Shown here: one piece after another, positions 18,094-27,162 of the stretch
Layout of the letters: each line of letters starts with the position of its first letter
Numbering within the stretch: position 1 is the stretch's first letter
DNA from: Acidobacteriota bacterium
Lineage (GTDB): Bacteria; Acidobacteriota; Vicinamibacteria; Vicinamibacterales; CAVVIG01
Assembly (NCBI GenBank): GCA_025463215.1
Contig: JAOBWF010000159.1
Location: forward strand, 1-64,000
DNA length: 64,000 nucleotides
Direction: 5' to 3'
The notes under the pieces: generated by a model
Told to the model about the DNA's origin: nothing
Databases searched by the model: none
Seen by the model: only the letters and a program-made list of their open reading frames with translations
Position numbers and translations under genes: made by a program

Positions 18094-18568
18094 CGTCCAC
18101 TCAAAGCACGTTAGCGTGCTGTTCACTCAAAGCACGTTAGGGTGCTAGTCACGTAAAGCACCGTAGGGTGCTGTGCACTCGAAGCACGATAGGGTGCTCG
18201 TCGCGTCAAGCACGGTAGAGTGCTGTTCACTCAAAGCACGGTAAGGTGCTCCTCACGTAAAGCTCGGTAGAGTGCTGTCCACTCATAAGCACGTTAGGGT
18301 GCTCGTCACGTAAAGCACCATAGGGCGCTGTTCCACTCAAAGCACGATAGGGTGCTCCTCACGTAAAGCACGGTAGAGTGCTGTTCACTCAAAAGCACGT
18401 TAGGGTGCTCGTCCCGTAAAGCACGATAGGGTGCTCCTCACGTAAAGCACCGTAGGGTGCTGTCCACTCGAAGCACGTTAAGGTGTTCTTCACGTAAAGC
18501 ACCATGGGGCGCTGTTCCACTCAAAGCACCGTAACGTGTTCTTCACGTAAAACACCGTAACGTGTGCT
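18094..18568. repeat. Tandem array of 18 palindromic units, period 26/27 bp, consensus AGCAC-NNTAGG-GTGCT with alternating CACTCAA / CACGTAA linkers
   Basis: Palindrome starts counted at 18105, 18131, 18157, 18183, 18209, 18235, 18261, 18288, 18314, 18341, 18367, 18394, 18420, 18446, 18472, 18498, 18525, 18551. Confidence 0.97.
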
Positions 18569-18574
18569 CGACGT

Positions 18575-18868
18575 TCACGTCGCCGACTTTTCTTCGCCGT
18601 GAACGACTCTCCTCTCCAAGCTCCGTGCTTCGTCGATGATCCGTTCGAACAGGCGCGCGATCGCGTCGGGGCCGAGCGGACCCTCCGCGGCCACACCGCG
18701 GACGTGCGCGAGCACCTGCTTCTCGCGCTCCGGCTGGTAGACCTCGGCGCCGATCTCCTTCTTCAGCCGGCCGATCTCGCACGCCACCCGGGCGCGTTCG
18801 TTCAGCAGGCGGACGAGGACTTCGTCCACCCGATCGATGTCGTTCCGCAAATCGTCAAGCGTGGGCAT
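18575..18868 (-). CDS. Chorismate mutase (AroQ class)
   Basis: LDDLRNDIDRVDEVLVRLLNERARVACEIGRLKKEIGAEVYQPEREKQVL; AroQ-like all-helical domain. Confidence 0.88.
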   Translation of the reverse strand: MPTLDDLRNDIDRVDEVLVRLLNERARVACEIGRLKKEIGAEVYQPEREKQVLAHVRGVAAEGPLGPDAIARLFERIIDEARSLERRVVHGEEKSAT

Positions 18869-19667
18869 TGAGCGCAGACGCTCCCCTCAGCCATTGCACG
18901 TAGTTCTCGACCCGGCCAATCAGATCCGGACCGGCGCTCGCCCCGGCGATTACCGAAACCAGCGCGCTGCCGACCACCGCCGCATCCGCGTAGGCGCAGA
19001 CCTCGGCGACCTGCTCCGGGCTCGAGATGCCGAACCCGAGTGCGATCGGCATCGTCGTGTGCGCGCGAATCCGCCGCACCATCGCCTCGGCGCCGGCCGC
19101 CACCTTCGCCTGCGCTCCCGTCACACCCAGACGCGAGATGCCGTAGAGAAACCCGCTCCCCAACGCCGCCGCGGTCTTGATCCGCGCGTCGGTCGTCGTC
19201 GGACTGAGGAGAAAAATCGTGTCGATGCCGGCCGACGCCAGCGTTTCGCGAAAACCGCCTGCCTCTTCTATCGGCAGATCGAGCGCCAGCACCCCGTCGA
19301 CGCCGGCGTCGGCGGCCTGGCGCGCGAAGGCGTCCATCCCCATCCGCAGCATCGGGTTGGCGTAGCTGAAGATCACGATCGGCGCCTTGACCTGCCGGCG
19401 CACGCCGGCGATCATCGCGAGCGACGCCCGCAGGCTGCCGCCGGCGGCAATCGCCCGTTCAGTCGCGCGCTGGATGACCGGGCCGTCGGCGAGCGGATCC
19501 GAAAACGGCACGCCGACTTCGAGCACGTCCGCGCCGGCGCGGTCGAGCGCCCGCAGGATCTCGGCCGAGCGCGGGAGGTCGGGATCGCCCGCCGTCGTGT
19601 AGGTGACGAGGCCCGGCCGCTGTTCCGACCGAAGGCGTGTGAACGTGTCGAGTAATCTGGTCCCCAA
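18855..19667 (-). CDS. trpA: Tryptophan synthase alpha subunit
   Basis: YTTAGDPDLPRSAEIL, LEVGVPFSDPLADGPVIQRA, GFLYGISRLGVTG; TTG start. Confidence 0.95.
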   Translation of the reverse strand: MGTRLLDTFTRLRSEQRPGLVTYTTAGDPDLPRSAEILRALDRAGADVLEVGVPFSDPLADGPVIQRATERAIAAGGSLRASLAMIAGVRRQVKAPIVIFSYANPMLRMGMDAFARQAADAGVDGVLALDLPIEEAGGFRETLASAGIDTIFLLSPTTTDARIKTAAALGSGFLYGISRLGVTGAQAKVAAGAEAMVRRIRAHTTMPIALGFGISSPEQVAEVCAYADAAVVGSALVSVIAGASAGPDLIGRVENYVQWLRGASALNAHA

Positions 19668-19670
19668 TCC

Positions 19671-20879
19671 CTAACCCCTCATCCCGAGCCTCTTCTCCAC
19701 CGTCTGCACATCCTTGTCGCCGCGCCCGGACAGATTCACCAGCACCGTTTTCGACGGTCCGAGCTCCTTCGCCACCCGCATCGCATACGCGATCGCGTGC
19801 GACGATTCGAGCGCCGGCAGGATGCCCTCGAGCTTCGCCAGCGTCTGAAACGCGTCGAGCGCTTCGGCGTCGCCGACGTGGGCATATTCCGAACGGCCCT
19901 GGGCGCGCAGCCATGCGTGCTCGGGCCCGACCGCCGCGTAGTCGAGCCCAGCCGAAATCGAATGCGTCAGCTCGATATTCCCATCGTCATCCTGCAGCAC
20001 GAAGGTGCGCGTTCCCTGCAGCACCCCGGCGCTGCCGCCGGCGAAGCGCGCCGCGTGGCGGCCGCGCGAGATCTCCTCGCCGCCCGCCTCGACGCCAATC
20101 AAGCGCACGTCCGCGTCGGCGATGAACGCGTCGAAGATGCCCATCGCGTTGCTGCCGCCGCCGACGCAGGCGACGATCGCATCGGGCAGCGTGCCGGTCT
20201 GCTCGATCATCTGGCCGCGCGCTTCCCTGCCGATGACCGACTGGAACTCGCGCACCATCAGCGGATACGGATGCGGACCGAGGACCGATCCGAGCAGGTA
20301 GTAGGTGTCGGCGACATTGGTGACCCAGTCGCGCATCGCCTCGTTGATGGCGTCCTTCAAGGTCCGGCTGCCGCCGTCCACCCGCAGCACTTCCGCCCCG
20401 AGCAGTCGCATGCGGACGACGTTGAGGGCCTGGCGGTCCATGTCCTCGGCGCCCATGTAGACGTGGCAGTCGAGGCCGAGGAGCGCGCAGGCGGTCGCCG
20501 ACGCGACGCCATGCTGGCCGGCGCCGGTCTCGGCGACGATCCGCTGCTTGCCCATGCGCGCGGCGAGCAGCGCCTGGCCGATCGCGTTGTTGATCTTGTG
20601 CGCGCCGGTATGGGTCAGATCTTCGCGCTTGAGGAAGATCCGGGCGCCGCCGGCGGCCGCCGATAGCCGCTTCGCCTCGAACAGCGGCGTGGCCCGCCCG
20701 ACGTAATGCGTCAGCAGCCGGCTCAGCTCCGCCTGGAACGCCGAATCGTCGCGCGCGACGAAATAGGCGCGCTCGAGTGCTTCAATCGGCTCGACCAGCG
20801 TTTCGGGGACGAAGCGTCCGCCGAACTCGCCGAAATAGCCGCGCGCGTCAGGATCGCGTCGTAATGGAACCGGATTCAT
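19671..20879 (-). CDS. trpB: Tryptophan synthase beta subunit
   Basis: [63 protein letters not shown]. Confidence 0.97.
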   Translation of the reverse strand: MNPVPLRRDPDARGYFGEFGGRFVPETLVEPIEALERAYFVARDDSAFQAELSRLLTHYVGRATPLFEAKRLSAAAGGARIFLKREDLTHTGAHKINNAIGQALLAARMGKQRIVAETGAGQHGVASATACALLGLDCHVYMGAEDMDRQALNVVRMRLLGAEVLRVDGGSRTLKDAINEAMRDWVTNVADTYYLLGSVLGPHPYPLMVREFQSVIGREARGQMIEQTGTLPDAIVACVGGGSNAMGIFDAFIADADVRLIGVEAGGEEISRGRHAARFAGGSAGVLQGTRTFVLQDDDGNIELTHSISAGLDYAAVGPEHAWLRAQGRSEYAHVGDAEALDAFQTLAKLEGILPALESSHAIAYAMRVAKELGPSKTVLVNLSGRGDKDVQTVEKRLGMRG

Positions 20880-21465
20880 GGACAGCCTCGAACAGCGCCC
20901 GCAGGCGCTGATGATCTTTGATGCCGGGCGCGCGCTCCACGCCCGACGACACGTCGATGCCGAAGGGGCGCACGCGCGCCACCGCTTCGGCGACATTGTC
21001 CGGCGTCAGTCCGCCGGCCAGGAGAATCTCGCGCCGCGCGGCCACGCCGGCCGCCGCCGCCCAGTCGATCGGCCGTCCCGTGCCGCCGCGCCGGACGGGA
21101 TCGTGCGCATCCAGCAGCATCCGGACGCGCGACGGCCACACCGATGGATCCGCGGCGATGGTGATCGCCTTCATTACCGGATGCGTCACCGACGCGGCGA
21201 ACGCCGGCGATTCGTCGCCATGGAGCTGCACCGCGCCGAGCCGCACCAGACTGGCGACGCCGTTGACATAGGCGAGCGGCTGGTTGACGAACACGCCGAC
21301 CGGCGTCACGAACGGCGGTAGTGTCGCCGCGATGGCGCGGGCGCGATGCGGATCGACGAAGCGCGGGCTCGAGGGCCAGAAGATGAAACCGATCGCGCCG
21401 GCTCCAGCGGCGACCGCCGCTTCCGCGTCTTCGAGACGAGTGATGCCGCAGATTTTCACGAGCAT
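20848..21465 (-). CDS. trpF: Phosphoribosylanthranilate isomerase
   Basis: [50 protein letters not shown]. Confidence 0.95.
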   Translation of the reverse strand: MLVKICGITRLEDAEAAVAAGAGAIGFIFWPSSPRFVDPHRARAIAATLPPFVTPVGVFVNQPLAYVNGVASLVRLGAVQLHGDESPAFAASVTHPVMKAITIAADPSVWPSRVRMLLDAHDPVRRGGTGRPIDWAAAAGVAARREILLAGGLTPDNVAEAVARVRPFGIDVSSGVERAPGIKDHQRLRALFEAVHESGSITTRS

Positions 21466-22349
21466 GGCGGCGTCTCCGTGGTGTCCTTTGTGTTGCGGCA
21501 CCCGTCAAGCAGATCGAAGAGCGCGGCGCCGGGGTCCGCAGCCGCCATGAATCGCTCCCCAATCAGGAACGCGCGGTAGCCCAGTGCCTTCAAGCGCGTC
21601 AGATCGGCGGCCGTCTTCAGCCCGCTCTCGCTGACCGCGATCACGCCGGCCGGCATCTGCGCGATCAGCGTCTCCGAGGCATGGACGTCGATCGCCAGCG
21701 TCCGCAGATTCCGGTTGTTGACGCCGATGATCCGCGCCCCGGCGTCGATGGCGATCGCCAGCTCGGTGGCATCATGTGCTTCGACCAGGACGTCGAGGCC
21801 GTGCCGCCGCGCATGGTCGTGCAGCACCTTGAGCTCCGCCGGCCGCAGCGCCGCGACAATCAGCAGCACCGCGTCGGCGCCGGCCGCCTTCGCCTCGAGC
21901 AGCTGGTACTCCGATACGACGAAGTCCTTGCGCAGCAGCGGCACGTCCACCGCGGCGCGCACCGCGCGCAGATGATCCAGCGAGCCGTCGAAGAACGTCG
22001 GCTCGGTCAGCACGGAAATGGCCGCGGCTCCCGCCGCCGCGTAACCGGCCGCAATCGCGACCGGATCGTAGTCGGCGCGCAGCACGCCTTTCGACGGCGA
22101 TCGGCGCTTGCACTCGGCGATGACGTTGACCCCGTCGAGGTTCGACAGCGCCGCATGAAAGCGGCCGCCGCGTGCCGGCATCGCCGCGGCGCGTTCCGCC
22201 AGCCGCGCCAGCGGCTCCTCCGCCTGCCGCACCTCGACGATGCGCCGGGTGGCGGCGACGATCGTCTCGAGCAGATCAGCTCGCGGTACGAGGTGCGCGG
22301 CGCCGGGTGCGGCCTGGGGGGGGCGAGGCGCGGGCTGCGGCGCGCTCAT
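21456..22349 (-). CDS. trpC: Indole-3-glycerol phosphate synthase
   Basis: VIAECKRRSPSKG, VLTEPTFFDGSLDHL, PLLRKDFVV, IIGVNNRNLRTL, VSESGLKTAADL; ATGA overlap with trpD. Confidence 0.95.
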   Translation of the reverse strand: MSAPQPAPRPPQAAPGAAHLVPRADLLETIVAATRRIVEVRQAEEPLARLAERAAAMPARGGRFHAALSNLDGVNVIAECKRRSPSKGVLRADYDPVAIAAGYAAAGAAAISVLTEPTFFDGSLDHLRAVRAAVDVPLLRKDFVVSEYQLLEAKAAGADAVLLIVAALRPAELKVLHDHARRHGLDVLVEAHDATELAIAIDAGARIIGVNNRNLRTLAIDVHASETLIAQMPAGVIAVSESGLKTAADLTRLKALGYRAFLIGERFMAAADPGAALFDLLDGCRNTKDTTETPPCS

Positions 22350-23383
22350 GCCGATGCTCCCGCCGAGAACTCTTCCGCGGTGGAGATGGACACGAGCTTC
22401 TCCAGCGTCCGCTTCGCATCGCCGCGATCGATCGCACGCGACGCCTTCAGAATGCCTTCGTCGATCGATTGCGCCGCGCCGGCAATGAACAGCGCGGCGC
22501 CGGCGTTGAGCAGCACCACGTCGCGCGCCGCGCCACGCGTGCCGGCGAGCACCCCCTCGATGATCCGCGCGTTCTCGTGCGCGTCGCCGCCCTGCAGCGC
22601 TCCGGCCCGCGCCTTCGGCAGCCCGACGTCCGCCGGATGCAGATAAAACGTGTTGACCGCGCCGTCGCGGCACTCGGAAATCTTCGTATAGCCGGTCGTC
22701 GTCAGCTCGTCGATGCCGTCGGCGCCGTGCACGACCCACGCACGCCTGGTGCCGAGCAGCAGGAGGGCGCGCGCCATCAGTTCGGTGAATTCCGGCCGTG
22801 GGACGCCGACCAGCTGGCGCGAGGCGCCCGCGGGGTTGGTCAGCGGGCCGAGCAGGTTGAACGCGGTCCGCACGCCGAGCTCGCGTCGCACCGGCCCGGC
22901 GTGGCGCATCGATGGATGGAACGTCGGCGCGAAGAAGAATCCGATCCCCGCTTCGGACAAGCAGCGTTCGACCACCGCCGGCGGCGCCGTGATGCGGACG
23001 CCGAGCGCCTCGTAGACATCGGCGCCTCCCGCCTTGCTCGACGCGGATCGATTGCCGTGCTTGGCGACGCGCACGCCGGCAGCGGCGACGACCAGCGCGG
23101 CGCACGATGAAATGTTGAACGTGTTCGATCGATCCCCGCCGGTGCCGCACGTGTCGAACAGATCGTCGTACCGCTTCGAGACCTGAATCGCATGCGCGCG
23201 CATCGCGCGCGCCAGGCCGACGATCTCGGCCGGCCGCTCGCCTTTCATCGCGAGCCCGACCAGCAGCCCCGCGATATGCGCGGGCGCGGCGCGCCCTTCC
23301 ATCACCTCGGCCATCGCCGCGGCCGCTTCGTCGGCGGTCAGATCCTCGTGCCGCGTCAATTTTTCTATAAGTGCTTGAAACAT
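22346..23383 (-). CDS. trpD: Anthranilate phosphoribosyltransferase
   Basis: DTCGTGGDRSNTFNIS, VAKHGNRSASSKAGGADVYEALG, NLLGPLTNPAG. Confidence 0.96.
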   Translation of the reverse strand: MFQALIEKLTRHEDLTADEAAAAMAEVMEGRAAPAHIAGLLVGLAMKGERPAEIVGLARAMRAHAIQVSKRYDDLFDTCGTGGDRSNTFNISSCAALVVAAAGVRVAKHGNRSASSKAGGADVYEALGVRITAPPAVVERCLSEAGIGFFFAPTFHPSMRHAGPVRRELGVRTAFNLLGPLTNPAGASRQLVGVPRPEFTELMARALLLLGTRRAWVVHGADGIDELTTTGYTKISECRDGAVNTFYLHPADVGLPKARAGALQGGDAHENARIIEGVLAGTRGAARDVVLLNAGAALFIAGAAQSIDEGILKASRAIDRGDAKRTLEKLVSISTAEEFSAGASA

Positions 23384-23387
23384 CGCG

Positions 23388-23954
<567 letters not shown>

Positions 23955-23955
23955 G

Positions 23956-25428
23956 TCAAAGGCCCGCCTGAGCGAGGTCAAGCGCTCGCAGGAGGGCTTT
24001 GGCCTTGTCGCGGGTCTCCTCGAACTCCGCGGCCGGATTCGAGTCCATCACGATCCCGGCGCCGGCCTGCACGTACGCCTTGCCGTTGGACATGATCACG
24101 GTCCGGATGGCGATGCAGAAATCGAGATTGCCGGCGAAGTCGATGTAGCCGACGGCGCCGGCATAGAGCCCGCGGCCCGCCGGCTCGAGCTCGCGGATGA
24201 TCTGCATCGCGCGCACTTTCGGCGCCCCTGAGACCGTGCCCGCCGGAAAACACGAGACCAGCGCGTCGAGCCGATCGCGGTCGTCCGCCAGTTTGCCTTC
24301 GACAATCGACGTCAGGTGCATGACATGCGAGAAGCGCTCGAGCCCCATGAATTGCGGCACGCGGACCGAACCGTACTCGCAGACACGGCCGACGTCGTTG
24401 CGGCCGAGATCGACGAGCATGACGTGCTCGGCGCGCTCCTTCTCGTTGCGTTTCAACTCCTCGGCCAGGCGCATGTCCTCTTCCTGATTGCGGCCGCGCG
24501 GCCGCGTGCCGGCGATCGGGTGCGTCTCGACCCGCGCCCCCTCGACCCGGACGAGCATCTCCGGCGACGACCCGACGACCGACACCCCGCCCATCCGGAT
24601 GAAATACATGTACGGCGACGGGTTGACGTGCCGGAGCGCGCGGTACACCGTGAACGGTTCGGCCGCGACCTCGGCTTCGAAGCGCTGCGACAGCACGACC
24701 TGGTAGATGTCGCCGGCGGCGATGTGCTCCTTGGCGGCGCGGACCTGCTCCTCGAAGCGCTCTTTGGTGTGGTTCGAGGTGAAGGCGAGCGCCTCGGACG
24801 CCTCGGGGCGCTTGTGCGAGAGATTGCGCTCGAGCTCGCGCTCGAGGAATTGAATCTTGGCGCACGCGAACTGATACAGCGACTCGAGATCCTCGTCGGG
24901 CGTGATGCGCGCGTTGGCGATGATCAGGATGCGATGCTGCACGTGATCGAACGCCAGCACCGTGTCGAACAGCATGAACCCGGCGTCGTCCGCCGCATCG
25001 GGCGACGAACCGAGATCGCCGAGCGTCGGCTCGAACCACGACGAGGCGCCATACCCGAGATAGCCGACGGCGCCCCCGGTAAAGCGCGGCAGCTCGGGGA
25101 CGAACGGCGACCGGAAGTCGGCCATCAGCCGTCGCAGCGTCTCGATGCACGGCTGCTCGCTGTCCCTCGTCACGCCGCCGCGATCGATCGTCGTCTTGCC
25201 GTCCTTCGCGCGCAGGATCAGGAACGGATCCTTGCCGAGGAACGAATAGCGGCCGACGTGCTCGCCGCCTTCGACGCTTTCGAGCAGGAACGCGTAGTCG
25301 GCATGCTCGGCGATCTTGAGGAACGCCGACACCGGCGTCAGCAGGTCGGCGACGATTTCCTTGCAGACCGGCACGAAGGTCCCGCGCCGCGCGAGATCCT
25401 TGAACTCTTCAAACGAAGTGATTTTCAT
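23956..25428 (-). CDS. trpE: Anthranilate synthase component I
   Basis: SPEMLVRVEG, PIAGTRPRGRNQEED, VDLGRNDVGRV, FPAGTVSGAPKVRAM. Confidence 0.96.
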   Translation of the reverse strand: MKITSFEEFKDLARRGTFVPVCKEIVADLLTPVSAFLKIAEHADYAFLLESVEGGEHVGRYSFLGKDPFLILRAKDGKTTIDRGGVTRDSEQPCIETLRRLMADFRSPFVPELPRFTGGAVGYLGYGASSWFEPTLGDLGSSPDAADDAGFMLFDTVLAFDHVQHRILIIANARITPDEDLESLYQFACAKIQFLERELERNLSHKRPEASEALAFTSNHTKERFEEQVRAAKEHIAAGDIYQVVLSQRFEAEVAAEPFTVYRALRHVNPSPYMYFIRMGGVSVVGSSPEMLVRVEGARVETHPIAGTRPRGRNQEEDMRLAEELKRNEKERAEHVMLVDLGRNDVGRVCEYGSVRVPQFMGLERFSHVMHLTSIVEGKLADDRDRLDALVSCFPAGTVSGAPKVRAMQIIRELEPAGRGLYAGAVGYIDFAGNLDFCIAIRTVIMSNGKAYVQAGAGIVMDSNPAAEFEETRDKAKALLRALDLAQAGL

Positions 25429-26890
25429 CGCGAGCAAACTCCGCCAACCGCTTGAGTGCGGCTTCCCTCATCACGCCGGCCTGGGGCTTGGTGCCGATCC
25501 ACCACTGAAACTGTTCCCGGGCCTGCGCGACGAGCATTTCGAGGCCGCCGATCGTCTGGCACCCTCTGGCCGCCGCGTCGCGCAGCAGCCGGGTGATCGA
25601 AGGGTTGTAGACGAGATCGTAGACGTAGCGTCCGGTCAGGTGCTCCGCGGCCATCGGCGACTCCTCGACGTTCGGATACATGCCGACCGGCGTGCAGTTG
25701 ATCAGGAGGTCCCAGCTGTCCGGCGCCGGCGGCCACGGGCCGAGTGCGACCGACGTCAACATCGCCGTGTCTTCCGCCTGCTGACGGCTGCGCGCGTGCA
25801 GCGTCACCGCGCAGCCGCTCGAGGCGAGCGCGACCGTCACCGCGCGCGCGGCGCCGCCGGCGCCGAGCACCGAGGCGCGCAGCCCGGCAAGCGACACCCG
25901 CTCTTGGAGCGGCTCGAGGAATCCGCTGGCGTCGGTGTTGCCGCCGATCCACCGCCCGTTCTCGACCCGAATCGTGTTGATCGCGCCGATCCGGCGCGCG
26001 ACCGAATAGACCTCGTCGACGCAGTCGAACAACGACACCTTGAGCGGAATCGTGACGCTCGCGCCGCTGATCCCGATCGCGTGGCCGAAGGCGGCGAAGT
26101 CGGCGGCGCTGATCGCCGGCAGCGGCAGGTAGACGGCGTCGACGCGGGCGGCCCGAAAGGCGGCGTTGTGCATCGCCGGCGACACCGAGTGCTGGACCGA
26201 TCCACCGGCGACGCCGTAGATCGCCGTCGTATCGGTGACCGATCGGAAGTGGAAGTCCTTCAGCAGCGTCTCCGCGCTCAGCTGACCGATCTCTTTCAAC
26301 GCGCCCGCATACGTCCAGATCGAACCGAAGCGCCCGGCGAGCACGCGCGTGGCGAGGCCGTACGGCCCCATGCCGATCAGCACGAGGTCGCTCTGGCGGC
26401 CGCTTTGCGTCCCGAGGTCGAGCAGCGGCAGGCAATCGCTGAGGCTGTGGAGGGTCGCGGCAATCTTGATGACCTCGGCGCCGGTCGATCGCATCGCGTG
26501 GACGCGCGCCGTCAGATCGACCGGCACGCCCAGAAAGTCGTGGGCCGACAGGACGATGCGGCGCCCGCCGGCCTGTCCGATCAGATCGTCGAACCGCGCG
26601 CGCCACTCGACGTCGACGTACTCGGCGCCGAGCGAGAGCGCGTCCGCCAGAATCTGCTTGCGCTCCTCTTCCGATCCCTTGAACTGGCCGCCTTCCCAGG
26701 TCGGCCGGCAGGTGACGATCACCGGCCCCCGCCGTCCGGCGAGCGCGCCGGCGACGCTCGGATCGCTGACCGTGTCGAGCCGCAGCTCGATCAGATCCGC
26801 GTCCGCGACCGCATCGCGCTTTTGACGGAGTTCGGCCGTGGTGGCGGCGGTCACGGTGACACACAGGCGCGGGTTAGACACAATCTGCAA
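25409..26890 (-). CDS. aroDE: Bifunctional 3-dehydroquinate dehydratase (type I) / shikimate dehydrogenase fusion
   Basis: N-terminal AroD-like domain (DLIELRLD, ILSAHDF) fused to AroE-like domain (GVAGGSVQHSVSPAMHNAAF, VTIPLK, VLGAGGAARAV, NCTPVGMYP). Confidence 0.92.
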   Translation of the reverse strand: MQIVSNPRLCVTVTAATTAELRQKRDAVADADLIELRLDTVSDPSVAGALAGRRGPVIVTCRPTWEGGQFKGSEEERKQILADALSLGAEYVDVEWRARFDDLIGQAGGRRIVLSAHDFLGVPVDLTARVHAMRSTGAEVIKIAATLHSLSDCLPLLDLGTQSGRQSDLVLIGMGPYGLATRVLAGRFGSIWTYAGALKEIGQLSAETLLKDFHFRSVTDTTAIYGVAGGSVQHSVSPAMHNAAFRAARVDAVYLPLPAISAADFAAFGHAIGISGASVTIPLKVSLFDCVDEVYSVARRIGAINTIRVENGRWIGGNTDASGFLEPLQERVSLAGLRASVLGAGGAARAVTVALASSGCAVTLHARSRQQAEDTAMLTSVALGPWPPAPDSWDLLINCTPVGMYPNVEESPMAAEHLTGRYVYDLVYNPSITRLLRDAAARGCQTIGGLEMLVAQAREQFQWWIGTKPQAGVMREAALKRLAEFARDENHFV

Positions 26891-26915
26891 TCAATCGGAA
26901 ATCAATCCGCAATCT

Positions 26916-26957
26916 AAAATAAAAAGAGCCTCTCCAACCGTTGGGCTGAAGAGGCTC
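26916..26957 (-). terminator. Candidate trp attenuator terminator
   Basis: Minus strand GAGCCTCT-TCAGC-CCAA-CGG-TTGG-AGAGGCTC followed by TTTTTATTTT, between leader ORF and aroDE. Confidence 0.85.
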
Positions 26958-27007
26958 GAAACTCGTTCGCGCTGTGGCGGCTGGCGCCTAGGCGGATGCC
27001 TCTTCAG
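26946..27007 (-). promoter_or_regulatory. Candidate antiterminator pairing (CTGAAGAGGC / GCCTCTTCAG)
   Basis: Perfect 10-bp inverted repeat (26998-27007 with 26946-26955), mutually exclusive with the terminator 5' arm and abutting the leader stop codon. Confidence 0.8.
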
Positions 27008-27094
27008 TCAGCTCCAATACCACCGCCAGGCCGGCGCGCACGCGGGTGCCGCAGCCTGAAAGCGGGCGAAGATGGGGCTGAAGGACGAAGACAT
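27008..27094 (-). CDS. trpL: Candidate trp operon leader peptide MSSSFSPIFARFQAAAPACAPAWRWYWS
   Basis: 28-aa ORF with three Trp codons and one Tyr codon in its last six residues, followed by antiterminator/terminator pairings upstream of a trp operon. Confidence 0.82.
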   Translation of the reverse strand: MSSSFSPIFARFQAAAPACAPAWRWYWS

Positions 27095-27106
27095 CAGAAG
27101 CTGCAG

Positions 27107-27136
27107 ACGATAGCAAACCCCGCCGATTCGTGTCAA
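27107..27136 (-). promoter_or_regulatory. Candidate trp supraoperon promoter (TTGACA-N18-TATCGT)
   Basis: Consensus -35 and partial -10 just upstream of the leader ORF. Confidence 0.55.
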
Positions 27137-27162
27137 ACTCTCTGTAGATTGGATTTACGCTC

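Noticed and set aside
18094-18568. CRISPR array
   Set aside because: The intervening 10-nt segments are themselves two repeated linker types, the period is only 26/27 bp, the repeat is a short palindrome and no cas genes are present
18490-18696. 68-aa minus-strand ORF running through part of the repeat array
   Set aside because: Array period is not a multiple of 3, the ORF overlaps chorismate mutase in another frame and has no recognisable domain
22350-23150. Extended 564-aa trpC ORF
   Set aside because: The upstream part is an out-of-frame read of trpD; the ATG at 22349 overlaps the trpD stop as ATGA
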